Source: Candidatus Uabimicrobium amorphum (GTDB lineage: Bacteria > Planctomycetota > Uabimicrobiia > Uabimicrobiales > Uabimicrobiaceae). From it: a stretch of 64,000 bases of DNA. The stretch is from NCBI RefSeq assembly GCF_009002475.1, contig NZ_AP019860.1:5222501-5286500 (forward strand), read 5' to 3'. The notes under the pieces are model-generated. The model ran no database searches. It saw nothing but the letters and a program-made list of their open reading frames with translations, and was not told the origin of the DNA. Below are positions 1 through 8,387 of the stretch, in pieces (position 1 is the first letter of the stretch; every line of letters starts with the position of its first letter). A program made the translations under genes and the position numbers.

Positions 1-1325
<1,325 letters not shown>

Positions 1326-1420
1326 CTCTATACTCCTCTTTGCTTTCTTTTCTTCCTCCTCTCTTGATTTGTCAAGATTGCAATATTATATAGAAATAGA
1401 TTATATACGGAATCAATTAT

Positions 1421-1532
1421 ATTCGGCGATCATAGTGAAAAGGTCACACCCGTTCCCTTCCCGAACACGGCCGTTAAGCTTTTCACGCTGATGGTATTGC
1501 CTCACGGTGAGAGAGTAAGTCGTCGCCGGATT
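1421..1532 (+). rRNA. rrf: 5S ribosomal RNA
   Basis: A 5S rRNA lies about 95 nt after the 23S gene. The ends pair as helix I (ATTCGGCGA at the 5' side with TCGCCGGATT at the 3' side). The interior has the diagnostic CCCGTTCCCTTCCCGAACACGG-type loop B/C block and GATGGTATTGCC. The 23S-5S linkage is the usual bacterial order. Ends are set from the pairing and may be off by a few bases. Confidence 0.93.
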
Positions 1533-1544
1533 CCAATCAACACG

Positions 1545-1581
1545 AACCCTGGTAGCTCAAAAGGCTGTCAGGGTTTTTTTT
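1545..1581 (+). terminator. Intrinsic terminator of the rRNA operon
   Basis: AACCCTG pairs with CAGGGTT (with AGCT/AGGCT pairing possible further in) and is followed at once by eight T residues. It begins 12 nt after the 5S 3' end, so it most likely ends the rrn transcript. Confidence 0.9.
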
Positions 1582-1622
1582 ATGCCCATTCCACTTCACT
1601 CTTTCCTTCGTTTCTGTGTTCC

Positions 1623-1690
1623 TGAGTCTGACACCCATTGCTGAGTCTGACACCCATTTCTGAGCCTGACACCCCATTGCTAAGTCTGAC
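1623..1690. repeat. Tandem 19-bp repeat, block A (TGAGTCTGACACC family)
   Basis: Three and a half head-to-tail units are visible: TGAGTCTGACACCCATTGC (1623), TGAGTCTGACACCCATTTC (1642), a 20-bp variant TGAGCCTGACACCCCATTGC (1661) and a partial TAAGTCTGAC (1681). More decayed fragments in both orientations follow at about 1691-1720 (GGTCAGACTC) and 1762-1825 (GAGTCTGA, GTGTCTGA). The same unit recurs near 3.0, 4.2 and 5.2 kb. Apart from these repeats nothing recognisable lies between the rRNA terminator and 1897. Confidence 0.85.
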
Positions 1691-1896
1691 TCTGACTCCA
1701 AAGCAAGGTCAGACTCAAAATTATTGTTTGTTACATTCTTTTCCTTTTAATTAAGGAATATCTCATTCGGAATCAGACCCCAAATCGGAGTCTGAACCAA
1801 ATCGGTGTCTGATTCTGATTTGGAAATGAAATTGAGTTCCAAAACCGTTGAGATATTTTGCTATTTTTTTCTGCATGTCAAAATGAGGATCTATGA

Positions 1897-2454
1897 TTAC
1901 CTAGTTTGCACAATCACTTTGCCCCAAATAGCATTTTTTTCTAAAGAGATTTCTTCCTGTTCTCCTCTTGAAAGTAACAATTTTTTACCATCAATTTTTT
2001 TTACCAAAGCATATCGATATTGTCCTTCATTTTTATATATAACAATATCTCCCGGTGAATAATCGGAAACCCAACGCCACGCAAGAACTATAGAGTCTTC
2101 TTGAAGAATAGGGGCTAGCCTTGCGTTTTTTATGTAAAAAAAAGATGCCATACTGAAAAAAATTAAAACAATACCTATACCTAGTACCCAAGATTTCCAG
2201 CTCAAAAAACTCTTCTTACAATATGTCAAAAATTTTCCCTTTGCCTTTGCTATTTCTTGTCCAAGTGCCTGCGCATCGCCAAATTCTTGTTCAACCATTT
2301 TCCAAACCTCCTCTTTACTGTGATTTCTTTTGTTTTTTGAATCAAAAATTTCGTGAAGATGATCTCGTAGTTCTGATTCTACACGACAACTATCTTTGTG
2401 AAAAAGATTTGCAGAGGTCATCACTTTTTCTAAATAATTTTCAATACTATCCAT
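1897..2454 (-). CDS. HAAS-type N-domain + membrane segment + S26/S24-like signal-peptidase-fold domain, probably inactive
   Basis: A 185-residue protein. Residues 1-75 are a charged helical domain resembling the HAAS/DUF1700 regions that accompany PadR regulators (ELRDHLHEIFDS, EFGDAQALGQEIAKAKG). One membrane helix follows at about 88-108. Residues 112-185 resemble a signal-peptidase beta fold: PILQEDSIVLAW, YSPGDIVIY, ALVKKIDGKKLLL, IWGKVIV. At the place where S26 peptidases carry the catalytic Ser of S-M-x-P the protein reads R-L-A-P, so it is probably not a peptidase, although a lysine (VKKIDG) is kept. ATG 2454 is chosen because it overlaps the padR stop by 8 nt (ATGGATAG), which implies translational coupling. 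The role is inferred to be an envelope-linked partner of the PadR regulator. Confidence 0.8.
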   Translation of the reverse strand: MDSIENYLEKVMTSANLFHKDSCRVESELRDHLHEIFDSKNKRNHSKEEVWKMVEQEFGDAQALGQEIAKAKGKFLTYCKKSFLSWKSWVLGIGIVLIFFSMASFFYIKNARLAPILQEDSIVLAWRWVSDYSPGDIVIYKNEGQYRYALVKKIDGKKLLLSRGEQEEISLEKNAIWGKVIVQTR

Positions 2455-2785
2455 AATTAGTTCCCAAAACGAGTTGCATAGCACGCACAACTTCAAACCA
2501 AGTTAATTTATTTTCTTCCAGCATCTCAAAACCTGATTCAGTGATTGTGTAGTACAAACGTTTACGACCATTATCAAGAAACTCCGTATGAGACGTCTTT
2601 ATTAGATTTTTCTTCTCAAGAGAATATAACATTGGATAGAGAGTTCCTTGACCTAGTGAAAAAATATCTTCGCTTCTTTTGGCCAATTCTGTTGCAATTT
2701 GGTAACCATACATCGGCTTTTCTGATAGTAATTGCAATACAGATGTACGAATACATCCTTTTAAAAATTGTGATTTTGATTTCAT
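2447..2785 (-). CDS. PadR-family transcriptional regulator
   Basis: A 112-residue winged-helix protein matching the short (subfamily 2) PadR type. The N-terminus FLKGCIRTSVLQLLSEKPMYGYQIATELAK is followed by LGQGTLYPMLYSLEKKNLI, then the wing with GRKRLYYTITESGFEML. Residues 24-27 (PMYG) and 47-53 (GTLYPML) are the family signature. Such proteins usually repress their own operon and respond to small ligands or envelope stress. A perfect palindrome 36-61 nt upstream of the start is the likely operator. The start has AAGG about 7 nt upstream. The gene is co-transcribed with the overlapping HAAS-domain membrane gene, a common PadR pairing. Confidence 0.93.
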   Translation of the reverse strand: MKSKSQFLKGCIRTSVLQLLSEKPMYGYQIATELAKRSEDIFSLGQGTLYPMLYSLEKKNLIKTSHTEFLDNGRKRLYYTITESGFEMLEENKLTWFEVVRAMQLVLGTNYG

Positions 2786-2821
2786 AAAAAACCTTATGGT
2801 ATGTGTAAAATACTATTTAAT

Positions 2822-2846
2822 ATATACTATGTATTGCATAGTATAT
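2822..2846 (-). promoter_or_regulatory. Probable PadR operator (palindrome)
   Basis: ATATACTATG-TATTG-CATAGTATAT is a perfect 10-bp inverted repeat with a 5-bp spacer, 36-61 nt upstream of the padR start. TACTATG/CATAGTA half-sites are typical of PadR-family operators, and the position fits autorepression. The link to this regulator is inferred from proximity. Confidence 0.75.
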
Positions 2847-2884
2847 GGATTAAATTATTTTGTCAAATAAAAAATTAGGAATAT

Positions 2885-2909
2885 CTTGTTTTGATATAAT
2901 CAAAACAAG
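2885..2909 (+). promoter_or_regulatory. Palindromic element with embedded TATAAT, copy 1
   Basis: CTTGTTTTGAT-ATA-ATCAAAACAAG is a perfect 11-bp inverted repeat. Its centre contains TATAAT (2895-2900), so it could be a -10 box covered by an operator, or a stem-loop. The element sits in a longer block (about 2863-2925, beginning CAAATAAAAAATTAG and ending AAAAGCATACTT) that reappears in diverged form at about 5264-5340 upstream of the LRR gene. Confidence 0.5.
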
Positions 2910-2986
2910 AAAAGCATACTTGTTGAAATAAATGAGATGGAGGAAAATATTTTATGGAATCAATAATATGAAAGCTCTTGTTATTA

Positions 2987-3120
2987 AGAGTGAGACACTG
3001 TTTTGAGTCTGACACGACACCCATCTTTTTTGAGTCTGGCACCGTTTTCGAGTCTGACACCGTTTTCGAGTCTGGCACCGAATCGAGTCTGACACTCATT
3101 TTTGGGCTGATACCCATTTG
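2987..3120. repeat. Degenerate 19-bp repeat, block B
   Basis: At least seven units of the TGAGTCTGACACC family are seen: GAGTGAGACACTGTTTT, TGAGTCTGACACGACACCC, TGAGTCTGGCACCGTTTTC (3030), CGAGTCTGACACCGTTTTC (3049), CGAGTCTGGCACCGAAT (3068), CGAGTCTGACACTCATTTT and GGGCTGATACCCATTTG. An open frame read through this block (SDSKTVPDSKT) is a by-product of the repeat. The stretch from 3121 to 3336 holds no recognisable gene. Its end (about 3281-3330, starting GTTCGAATAAA) is the duplicated upstream segment of the FGE pair. Confidence 0.85.
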
Positions 3121-3336
3121 GTATTTCTGAGACAATCTAAATCCCCAGATAAAAAAACACTTTGTTAAGACTCCTCTTCTGTATCCTATAAAAATTAAGA
3201 TATTCAGAATTGGGTGTATTTTTACTCTTTGCGTGGTAGTTTAAACTCGGCTTGAGTTTGGCTACTCGGTTCGAATCGGATAGTTCGAATAAATTCAAAA
3301 GAAAGTTATATCTGTATTTGATAAGAAAGGTAGATT

Positions 3337-4179
3337 ATGGAAAAGCAAATAGTAAAAGGAAAGTCGTTACAAAAGATAGAAGCAAATACCATATACAAAG
3401 GGTGTAGTTTTTATTTGGAAGATGTGATCAATGGCGCGGATTTCAATGGAACAGAGCTTGATAATTGTTCATTCCGTGGTTGGTTTAACGATTGGGGGAG
3501 AGACGAATATGGGTTGTGGATGGCATTTACGTTCAAGAAAATACGCCAAGTATTGCGGTGGATAGATCCCGGAACATTTACGATGGGATTGTCTGAAACA
3601 GAAGAGCACGAGGTAACACTCGACCGTGGTTTTTGGCTGGCGGATACCACATGTACACAAGAATTATGGAGGGCAGTCATGGGGAAAAATCCTAGTTATT
3701 TTAAAGGAAAACAACAGCCGGTGGAGTCTGTAAGTTGGGATGATTGTATTTCATTTATGGAAAAATTGAGCGGTGAAATACCACAGTTAGAGCTGAGTTT
3801 ACCCACAGAGGCTCAGTGGGAATACGCATGTCGTGCAGGAACAACAACAGCGTTTAGCTTTGGAGAGAGTGTAGCGGAAGAACAGGTAAATTATGATGGT
3901 TATCGACCAGTGAAAGTAAAATCGTTGCCATGTAATAGTTGGGGGTTATACGAAATGCATGGTAATGTAAGTGAGTGGTGCAGGGACATCTATAACGAAT
4001 ATACTGGAGACAGTATAACTGACGACACAGAACCTATCGTTTATATTGAAAGAGCCTTACGCGGTGGCAGTTGGTACGACGACTCGTTGGAGGACTTACG
4101 TTCTGGAGTGCGCTACGGTGAAGCTCCCTTCGACTGTTTCGACTTTGTTGGTTTTCGGTTTTGCTTGAATCCGCAATAG
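3337..4179 (+). CDS. FGE/SUMF1-fold protein with pentapeptide-like N-terminus, copy 1
   Basis: A 280-residue protein. Residues 1-50 form a module shared with the next gene and with the LRR protein at 5399; it contains pentapeptide-like units (ADFNG TELDN CSFRG, 34-48). From about residue 75 it has the formylglycine-generating-enzyme/C-type-lectin fold: WIDPGTFTMG, LPTEAQWEYACRAGT (155-169), NSWGLYEMHGNVSEWC (200-215), RALRGGSW (239-246) and GFRF near the end. The two catalytic cysteines of true FGE, which follow RGGS, are absent (WYDDSLEDLRSGVR), so a binding rather than sulfatase-activating role is likely. No signal peptide is visible, so it is probably cytoplasmic. The start has AAAGG 10 nt upstream. 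Residues 216-265 differ sharply from copy 2 while the last 15 residues are identical. Confidence 0.92.
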   Translation: MEKQIVKGKSLQKIEANTIYKGCSFYLEDVINGADFNGTELDNCSFRGWFNDWGRDEYGLWMAFTFKKIRQVLRWIDPGTFTMGLSETEEHEVTLDRGFWLADTTCTQELWRAVMGKNPSYFKGKQQPVESVSWDDCISFMEKLSGEIPQLELSLPTEAQWEYACRAGTTTAFSFGESVAEEQVNYDGYRPVKVKSLPCNSWGLYEMHGNVSEWCRDIYNEYTGDSITDDTEPIVYIERALRGGSWYDDSLEDLRSGVRYGEAPFDCFDFVGFRFCLNPQ

Positions 4180-4191
4180 GATAATAATCGT

Positions 4192-4210
4192 TGAGTCTGG
4201 CACTGTTTTC
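4192..4210. repeat. Single 19-bp repeat unit between the two FGE copies
   Basis: TGAGTCTGGCACTGTTTTC is one complete unit of the dispersed 19-bp family. It sits at the junction of the tandem duplication, directly before GTTCGAATAAACTCAAAAG, where the duplicated upstream segment of the second copy begins. This suggests the repeat took part in, or marks the edge of, the duplication. Confidence 0.8.
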
Positions 4211-4262
4211 CGTTCGAATAAACTCAAAAGAAAGTTATATCGGCACTTGATAAGGAAGAGAG

Positions 4263-5102
4263 ATGGAAAAGCAAATAGTAAAAGGAAGGTCGTTACAAAA
4301 GATAGAGGCAAATACTATATACAAAGGGTGTTGTTTTTATTTGGAAGATGTGATCGATGGTGAGGATTTCAACGGAACAGAGTTTGATAATTGTTCATTT
4401 CGCGGCTGGTTTAACGATTGGGGTAGAGACGAGTATGGGTTGTGGATGGCATTTACGTTTAAGAAAATACGCCAAGTATTGCGGTGGATAGAGCCCGGAA
4501 CATTTACGATGGGATTGTCTGAAACAGAAGAGCACGAGGTAACACTCGACCGGGGTTTTTGGCTGGCGGATACCACATGTACACAAGAATTATGGCGGGC
4601 AGTCATGGGGAAAAATCCTAGTTATTTTAAAGGAAAACAACAGCCAGTGGAGTCTGTAAGTTGGGATGATTGTATTTCATTTATGGAAAAATTGAGCGGT
4701 GAAATACCACAGTTAGAACTGAGTTTACCCACAGAGGCTCAGTGGGAATACGCATGTCGTGCAGGAACAACAACAGCGTTTAGTTTTGGAGAGAGTGTAA
4801 CGGAAGAACAGGTAAACTATGATGGCTATCGAACAGTGAAGGTAAAGTCGTTGCCCTGTAATAGTTGGGGATTATACGAGATGCATGGCAATGTAAGCGA
4901 GTGGTGCAACGACCGCTATGACGAATATATATATGGTGAAACAAACTCTACAGAACCTATCGTTTACACCGGACGAGCCCTACGCGGTGGCAGTTGGAAC
5001 AACGATTCGTTGGGGAGCTTGCGTTCAGGAAGTCGTCACACAGAAGCCTCCTTCGACTGTTTCGACTTTGTTGGTTTTCGGTTTTGCTTGAATCCACAAT
5101 AG
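4263..5102 (+). CDS. FGE/SUMF1-fold protein with pentapeptide-like N-terminus, copy 2
   Basis: A 279-residue tandem paralogue of the preceding gene. In residues 1-215 only about eight positions differ (for example K9R, S24C, N32D, A34E, L41F). The stretch after the conserved ...GNVSEWC motif differs at many positions plus a one-residue indel: CNDRYDEY against CRDIYNEY, and GGSWNNDSLGSLRSGSRHTEAS against GGSWYDDSLEDLRSGVRYGEAP. It then returns to identity (FDCFDFVGFRFCLNPQ, one silent base change near the end). The catalytic FGE cysteines are missing here too. About 50 bp upstream of the start is duplicated along with the gene. A GGAAGAG ribosome site lies just before ATG. The probable role is recognition of a variable ligand by the lectin-like face (inference). 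Confidence 0.92.
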   Translation: MEKQIVKGRSLQKIEANTIYKGCCFYLEDVIDGEDFNGTEFDNCSFRGWFNDWGRDEYGLWMAFTFKKIRQVLRWIEPGTFTMGLSETEEHEVTLDRGFWLADTTCTQELWRAVMGKNPSYFKGKQQPVESVSWDDCISFMEKLSGEIPQLELSLPTEAQWEYACRAGTTTAFSFGESVTEEQVNYDGYRTVKVKSLPCNSWGLYEMHGNVSEWCNDRYDEYIYGETNSTEPIVYTGRALRGGSWNNDSLGSLRSGSRHTEASFDCFDFVGFRFCLNPQ

Positions 5103-5186
5103 TATACCTGCTTAGTGTGCACTTTGTTTTCCGATTTTGACTTCACATAAACCCAAGGTGTCTGCAGAACTTTAACTGAATGACAT

Positions 5187-5233
5187 GGAGTCTAGCACCA
5201 TTTTGACTCCGATTTGAGTCCAACACCATTTTT
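5187..5233. repeat. Degenerate 19-bp repeat, block D
   Basis: Two decayed units of the TGAGTCTGACACC family: GGAGTCTAGCACCATTTTG (5187-5205) and TGAGTCCAACACCATTTTT (5215-5233). These are the last copies seen; the family is confined to about 1.6-5.25 kb of this window. The rest of 5103-5398 contains the second palindromic element and no gene. Confidence 0.75.
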
Positions 5234-5299
5234 ATCAAGAAATTTCTTGTTCCCTCTGAATTATTACCAAATAAAAAAATTAGAATCTTCAGCTGTATG

Positions 5300-5316
5300 T
5301 TTTGATATAATCAAAA
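5300..5316 (+). promoter_or_regulatory. Palindromic element with embedded TATAAT, copy 2
   Basis: TTTTGAT-ATA-ATCAAAA is a 7-bp inverted repeat with TATAAT inside (5306-5311). It matches the core of the element at 2885-2909. Flanks are also related (CAAATAAAAAAATTAG before, AAAAAGTATGCCTT after). It lies about 85 nt before the LRR gene and is a candidate shared control site. Confidence 0.5.
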
Positions 5317-5398
5317 TAAAAAAGTATGCCTTTTATAAAATGAATTATTCCGAGACTTTTGTGGATTTTGCGAAGTAAGTATTTTATGGAATGGATGG

Positions 5399-6391
5399 AT
5401 GAACAAGCAAATTATTAAGAGCCAAAAGTTATCTTCTGTAGAAGATAATGTTCAATACAAAGGTTGCGTTTTTTACCTAAAGCAAAAAAACTACAATGTT
5501 GCAAATAGCTCGTTTGATCATTGTAGTTTCCGATGTGATGTTGTCTTGGGGGAGCTGGAAAATTGTTCTTTTGAGAATTGTAATTTCTCTAACAAAGTGA
5601 TTGTTGATTTATCGCGAAAAAATTTACGAAATATTCCACAGTGGATTTTTGAGATGGATGCGATAACGGAATTAAATCTAATGGGAAATCTTATTGAAGT
5701 TATCCCAAGTGAAATAGTTCATTTGAATAAACTGGAAATTTTAAGACTGGGTGAAAATAGAATAGTTGATATTCCAAAAGAAATAGGCAAGCTAGAAGAA
5801 CTATTGGTTTTAGATCTTTTTGCAAATGCAATACAGATACTCCCTGCAGAACTGGGAAATTTAAGAAATTTACAAGAATTAAACCTACTTGAAAACGCTT
5901 TAACCGAAATCCCAGCGGAACTAGGAAAACTGTGTAATCTTTTATCATTGTGTATGGGAGAAAACAAGATACAAGAAATCCCCAGATCAATTGGAAGTTT
6001 GATAAATCTATCTTATTTAGATATTTCATACAACGAAATTCGTTCTCTTCCTGCAGAGCTGGGAAATTTACAAAATCTTACCAAATTGAATATCTCTGGT
6101 AATGATATTGATATTTTACCGTGTGAAATCGGTAATTTACGGAGCCTTTCGCGGTTGATGATGTATCATAATAAGGTGAAGATTTTACCTAATGATTTTG
6201 CAATGCTTGATTGTCTTGTGGAGTTAGACATTTCTGGTAATGGGTTCACCACTATTCCCGATGCAATTAAGAAGTTAAAGAACCTACAGACATTGCATCT
6301 GAGTTATTTAGATATAGATGAGGCCGATTTTCGTTCTTTTGAAAAAAATTATCCGCATATTTACATAGAAAAAGAGTTTTTTGGAATTTGA
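5399..6391 (+). CDS. Leucine-rich-repeat protein with pentapeptide-like N-terminal module
   Basis: A 330-residue protein. The N-terminus (MNKQIIKSQKLSSVEDN, YKGCVFYLK) matches the start of both FGE-fold proteins (MEKQIVKGKSLQKIEAN, YKGCSFYLE) and likewise runs into pentapeptide-like units (ELENC SFENC NFSNK). From about residue 78 there are about ten LRRs of 23 residues with the pattern L-x-x-L-x-x-N-x-I-x-x-I/L-P-x-E-I/L-G-x-L, the bacterial/plant-type LRR that forms a curved protein-binding solenoid. There is no signal peptide or membrane helix, so it is probably cytoplasmic and acts as a scaffold. Of the closely spaced ATG codons only 5399 is in frame. It lies just before the SGNH gene. 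Confidence 0.92.
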   Translation: MNKQIIKSQKLSSVEDNVQYKGCVFYLKQKNYNVANSSFDHCSFRCDVVLGELENCSFENCNFSNKVIVDLSRKNLRNIPQWIFEMDAITELNLMGNLIEVIPSEIVHLNKLEILRLGENRIVDIPKEIGKLEELLVLDLFANAIQILPAELGNLRNLQELNLLENALTEIPAELGKLCNLLSLCMGENKIQEIPRSIGSLINLSYLDISYNEIRSLPAELGNLQNLTKLNISGNDIDILPCEIGNLRSLSRLMMYHNKVKILPNDFAMLDCLVELDISGNGFTTIPDAIKKLKNLQTLHLSYLDIDEADFRSFEKNYPHIYIEKEFFGI

Positions 6392-6416
6392 TGTCACTGT
6401 TTTAGGATTTCTTTGT

Positions 6417-7658
6417 ATGTCGCGACAACTAAAATATTTGATGGCTTTATTATTGCCGGTTTTTCTACACGTATTGCTGTTTTTTATTTCCATTCCTTGG
6501 GGATATACTTTGCAGAGGTTAGATGAAGCGTTGTTGCTTCTAATGATCGTTTATATTGTTACTGCAGGAATCTTTGCTTATTTGTTGAAAAAACATGCGA
6601 TTAAATTTTTAGTTGTGACATATATGACTTTGGTGTGTCTTATTTTGTTAGAGATTTCTCTGAGGGTGTTTTTTGGAAATTCACCGCTATTGCGATATCA
6701 CAGTATTGCCTTACACAATCCAAACTTATCTATGCAAGCGTTGGTTACAAAAAAAATTAACGGTGTCGATGATGTGGTAAAATTTACGACCAACAGTCTA
6801 CACTTGAGGAGTCCCGAGATTCGAAATTTTAGTGATGTTGATATTTCGATATTATGTATTGGTGGTAGTACCACAGAATGTTTGCCCGTTACCGACTCTA
6901 AAACATGGACGGCTCTTTTACAAAAAGAGTTGAGTAAAAAATTGGATAAAAATGTGTATGTTGGTAACGCGGGAAAAGCGGCCATGTTTACTGTGTCTCA
7001 CAAACAAGTTTTAAAAAACTATGTACATCTCAAAAATTTTGAGTGGATTGTGATCTTGTGCGGTATTAATGATCTTGCTACTTTTTTACGTGACGATTAT
7101 GACGAGCGCAGCACCAAACAAGAAAGTGATGCGGTTTTGTATTACAAGAAACTTTTCCTTGTAAATTTACTTCAGGCGCTACATCGGCAAAACTATGCAA
7201 CGCAAGATTTAGGTGGTTATTATATCGAAAATCGGCGTTTAAAACGTAAAAATGCGAAAATTTTGACAGAAATATACGGTGATTTTGATCTAGCTTTGCG
7301 AAGATATCGCAAGAATTTATTAGATATCATTCAAATTTGTCGCGAAAAAAATAAAAAGTTAATTTTTATGACGCAGCCTACTCTATGGCATGAAAATATG
7401 TCTTTAGATTTACAAGGGATGCTATGGCAAAGTACACTACGAGGTTCATACACGCCTAAAATATTGGCAAAGATGATGGACGATTATAATAACGTTATGT
7501 TAGATATATGTGATCAAAAAAAAGTATACTGTTTGGATTTGGCGAAAAGCTTGCCGAAAAATAAAAGTGTCTTTTATGATGACTGTCACTTTAATAATTC
7601 AGGGTGCCAAAAAATATCCAATATATTATCTGAATACTTGTTCGAAAAGATTGAATAG
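6417..7658 (+). CDS. Membrane-anchored SGNH/GDSL-like hydrolase
   Basis: A 413-residue protein with three membrane helices (about 7-28, 37-57, 64-86), followed by a cytoplasmic or periplasmic SGNH domain. Block I is ILCIGGSTTEC (Ser151), block II VYVGNAG (Asn184), block III CGIND (Gly216, Asn218), and block V is YDDCHFNNSG (Asp388, His391), so the catalytic set is complete. The family hydrolyses esters, including O-acetyl groups on polysaccharides; the substrate here is unknown. An in-frame TTG at 6381 would overlap the LRR gene, but ATG 6417 has AGGA 9 nt upstream and starts directly before the first helix, so it is preferred. It is probably co-transcribed with the LRR gene. Confidence 0.85.
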   Translation: MSRQLKYLMALLLPVFLHVLLFFISIPWGYTLQRLDEALLLLMIVYIVTAGIFAYLLKKHAIKFLVVTYMTLVCLILLEISLRVFFGNSPLLRYHSIALHNPNLSMQALVTKKINGVDDVVKFTTNSLHLRSPEIRNFSDVDISILCIGGSTTECLPVTDSKTWTALLQKELSKKLDKNVYVGNAGKAAMFTVSHKQVLKNYVHLKNFEWIVILCGINDLATFLRDDYDERSTKQESDAVLYYKKLFLVNLLQALHRQNYATQDLGGYYIENRRLKRKNAKILTEIYGDFDLALRRYRKNLLDIIQICREKNKKLIFMTQPTLWHENMSLDLQGMLWQSTLRGSYTPKILAKMMDDYNNVMLDICDQKKVYCLDLAKSLPKNKSVFYDDCHFNNSGCQKISNILSEYLFEKIE

Positions 7659-7679
7659 CTTTTGAACGTCGTTGTGACT

Positions 7680-7712
7680 ATATCAGAATTAGTCAGCGAC
7701 TAATTCTGATAT
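7680..7712. terminator. Perfect 15-bp stem-loop between convergent genes
   Basis: ATATCAGAATTAGTC-AGC-GACTAATTCTGATAT is a perfect inverted repeat located 22 nt after the SGNH stop and 5 nt beyond the end of the convergent DoxX gene. There is no long T run on either strand, but the position suits a bidirectional terminator or RNA-end stabiliser. Confidence 0.75.
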
Positions 7713-7716
7713 TCGT

Positions 7717-8163
7717 TTACTTAGATAGCTTTTTTACCAAGACACCATCAATCGATAATCTTCCTGGACCGAGCAATAATATGGGAAGGTATGCAAAAAG
7801 ATACAACAATGCTTTTTCTTTGGCAGCAAATGGGTCACCACTATGGACGACAAAAGCAGCAATAACCATAGTAAAGATTAGCTGTAAAACAGCTAAGCGC
7901 GTGGCTACTCCAAACATAATTGCCAGTGAACAGAATACTTCTGAAAAGATCGCCAAAGCCATGCTAAGAGAATTACCCACCCCTAAAGGATCAGGAAAGG
8001 TACTCGCCTTTTCTCCATAGTTCATCAATTTTCCCCAGCCATGTCCATACAACATGAAGCCACCTAAAGAGAAACGCGCGATAAGTAGCGTGATATCTAA
8101 AAACAATGCTTGGGTTTTGTCATTGAAAAATTGTGCCCAGCGAGTAATTAATTTAACTAACAT
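7717..8163 (-). CDS. DoxX-family membrane protein
   Basis: A 148-residue protein with four predicted membrane helices. It shows the DoxX/DoxD pattern: LLIARFSLGGFMLYGHGWGKL near the N-terminus, LAIFSEVFCSLAIMFGVATRLA in the middle and ALLYLFAYLPILLLGPGRLSIDGVL at the end. Family members are small membrane proteins tied to thiol or quinone redox chemistry; the exact role here is unknown. GGAG lies 6 nt before ATG. It is a single gene between a convergent and a divergent neighbour. Confidence 0.92.
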   Translation of the reverse strand: MLVKLITRWAQFFNDKTQALFLDITLLIARFSLGGFMLYGHGWGKLMNYGEKASTFPDPLGVGNSLSMALAIFSEVFCSLAIMFGVATRLAVLQLIFTMVIAAFVVHSGDPFAAKEKALLYLFAYLPILLLGPGRLSIDGVLVKKLSK

Positions 8164-8317
8164 AGTTACTCCATAATAATAGAAACTTCAATTGATGTTC
8201 GTTATTTTATTTGTCCATGAATATTAGCATTTGCTGATAGTACACACAATTGTTTTTTATCATTCTGCGATAAGCTTTTAACCTTTGGTTACTGCTATAG
8301 AAAAAACAAAGAATGCT

Positions 8318-8326
8318 TGCTATAAT
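8318..8326 (+). promoter_or_regulatory. Extended -10 promoter
   Basis: TGCTATAAT is an extended -10 element (TGnTATAAT) 62 nt before the start of the gene at 8388. No good -35 hexamer is seen, as is usual for extended -10 promoters. Confidence 0.6.
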
Positions 8327-8387
8327 GGAAAAATGGTGACTAAAGATCACAAACGAAACTAGAACATACCTTATAAAGGAAAGCACA

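Noticed and set aside
1805..2062. Plus-strand open frame after repeat block A
   Set aside because: It overlaps the HAAS-domain gene in antisense, begins inside degenerate repeats and has no ribosome site.
2875..3135. Minus-strand open frame rich in SDSKTVPDSK
   Set aside because: It is a translation of the 19-bp repeat block, without a ribosome site or protein-like composition outside the repeats.
3235..3295. tRNA-like GGTTCGAATC T-loop sequence
   Set aside because: The would-be T-stem arms do not pair (CTCGG against CGGAT), no acceptor stem or anticodon arm is found, and a related GTTCGAATAAA recurs as part of the duplicated FGE upstream segment.
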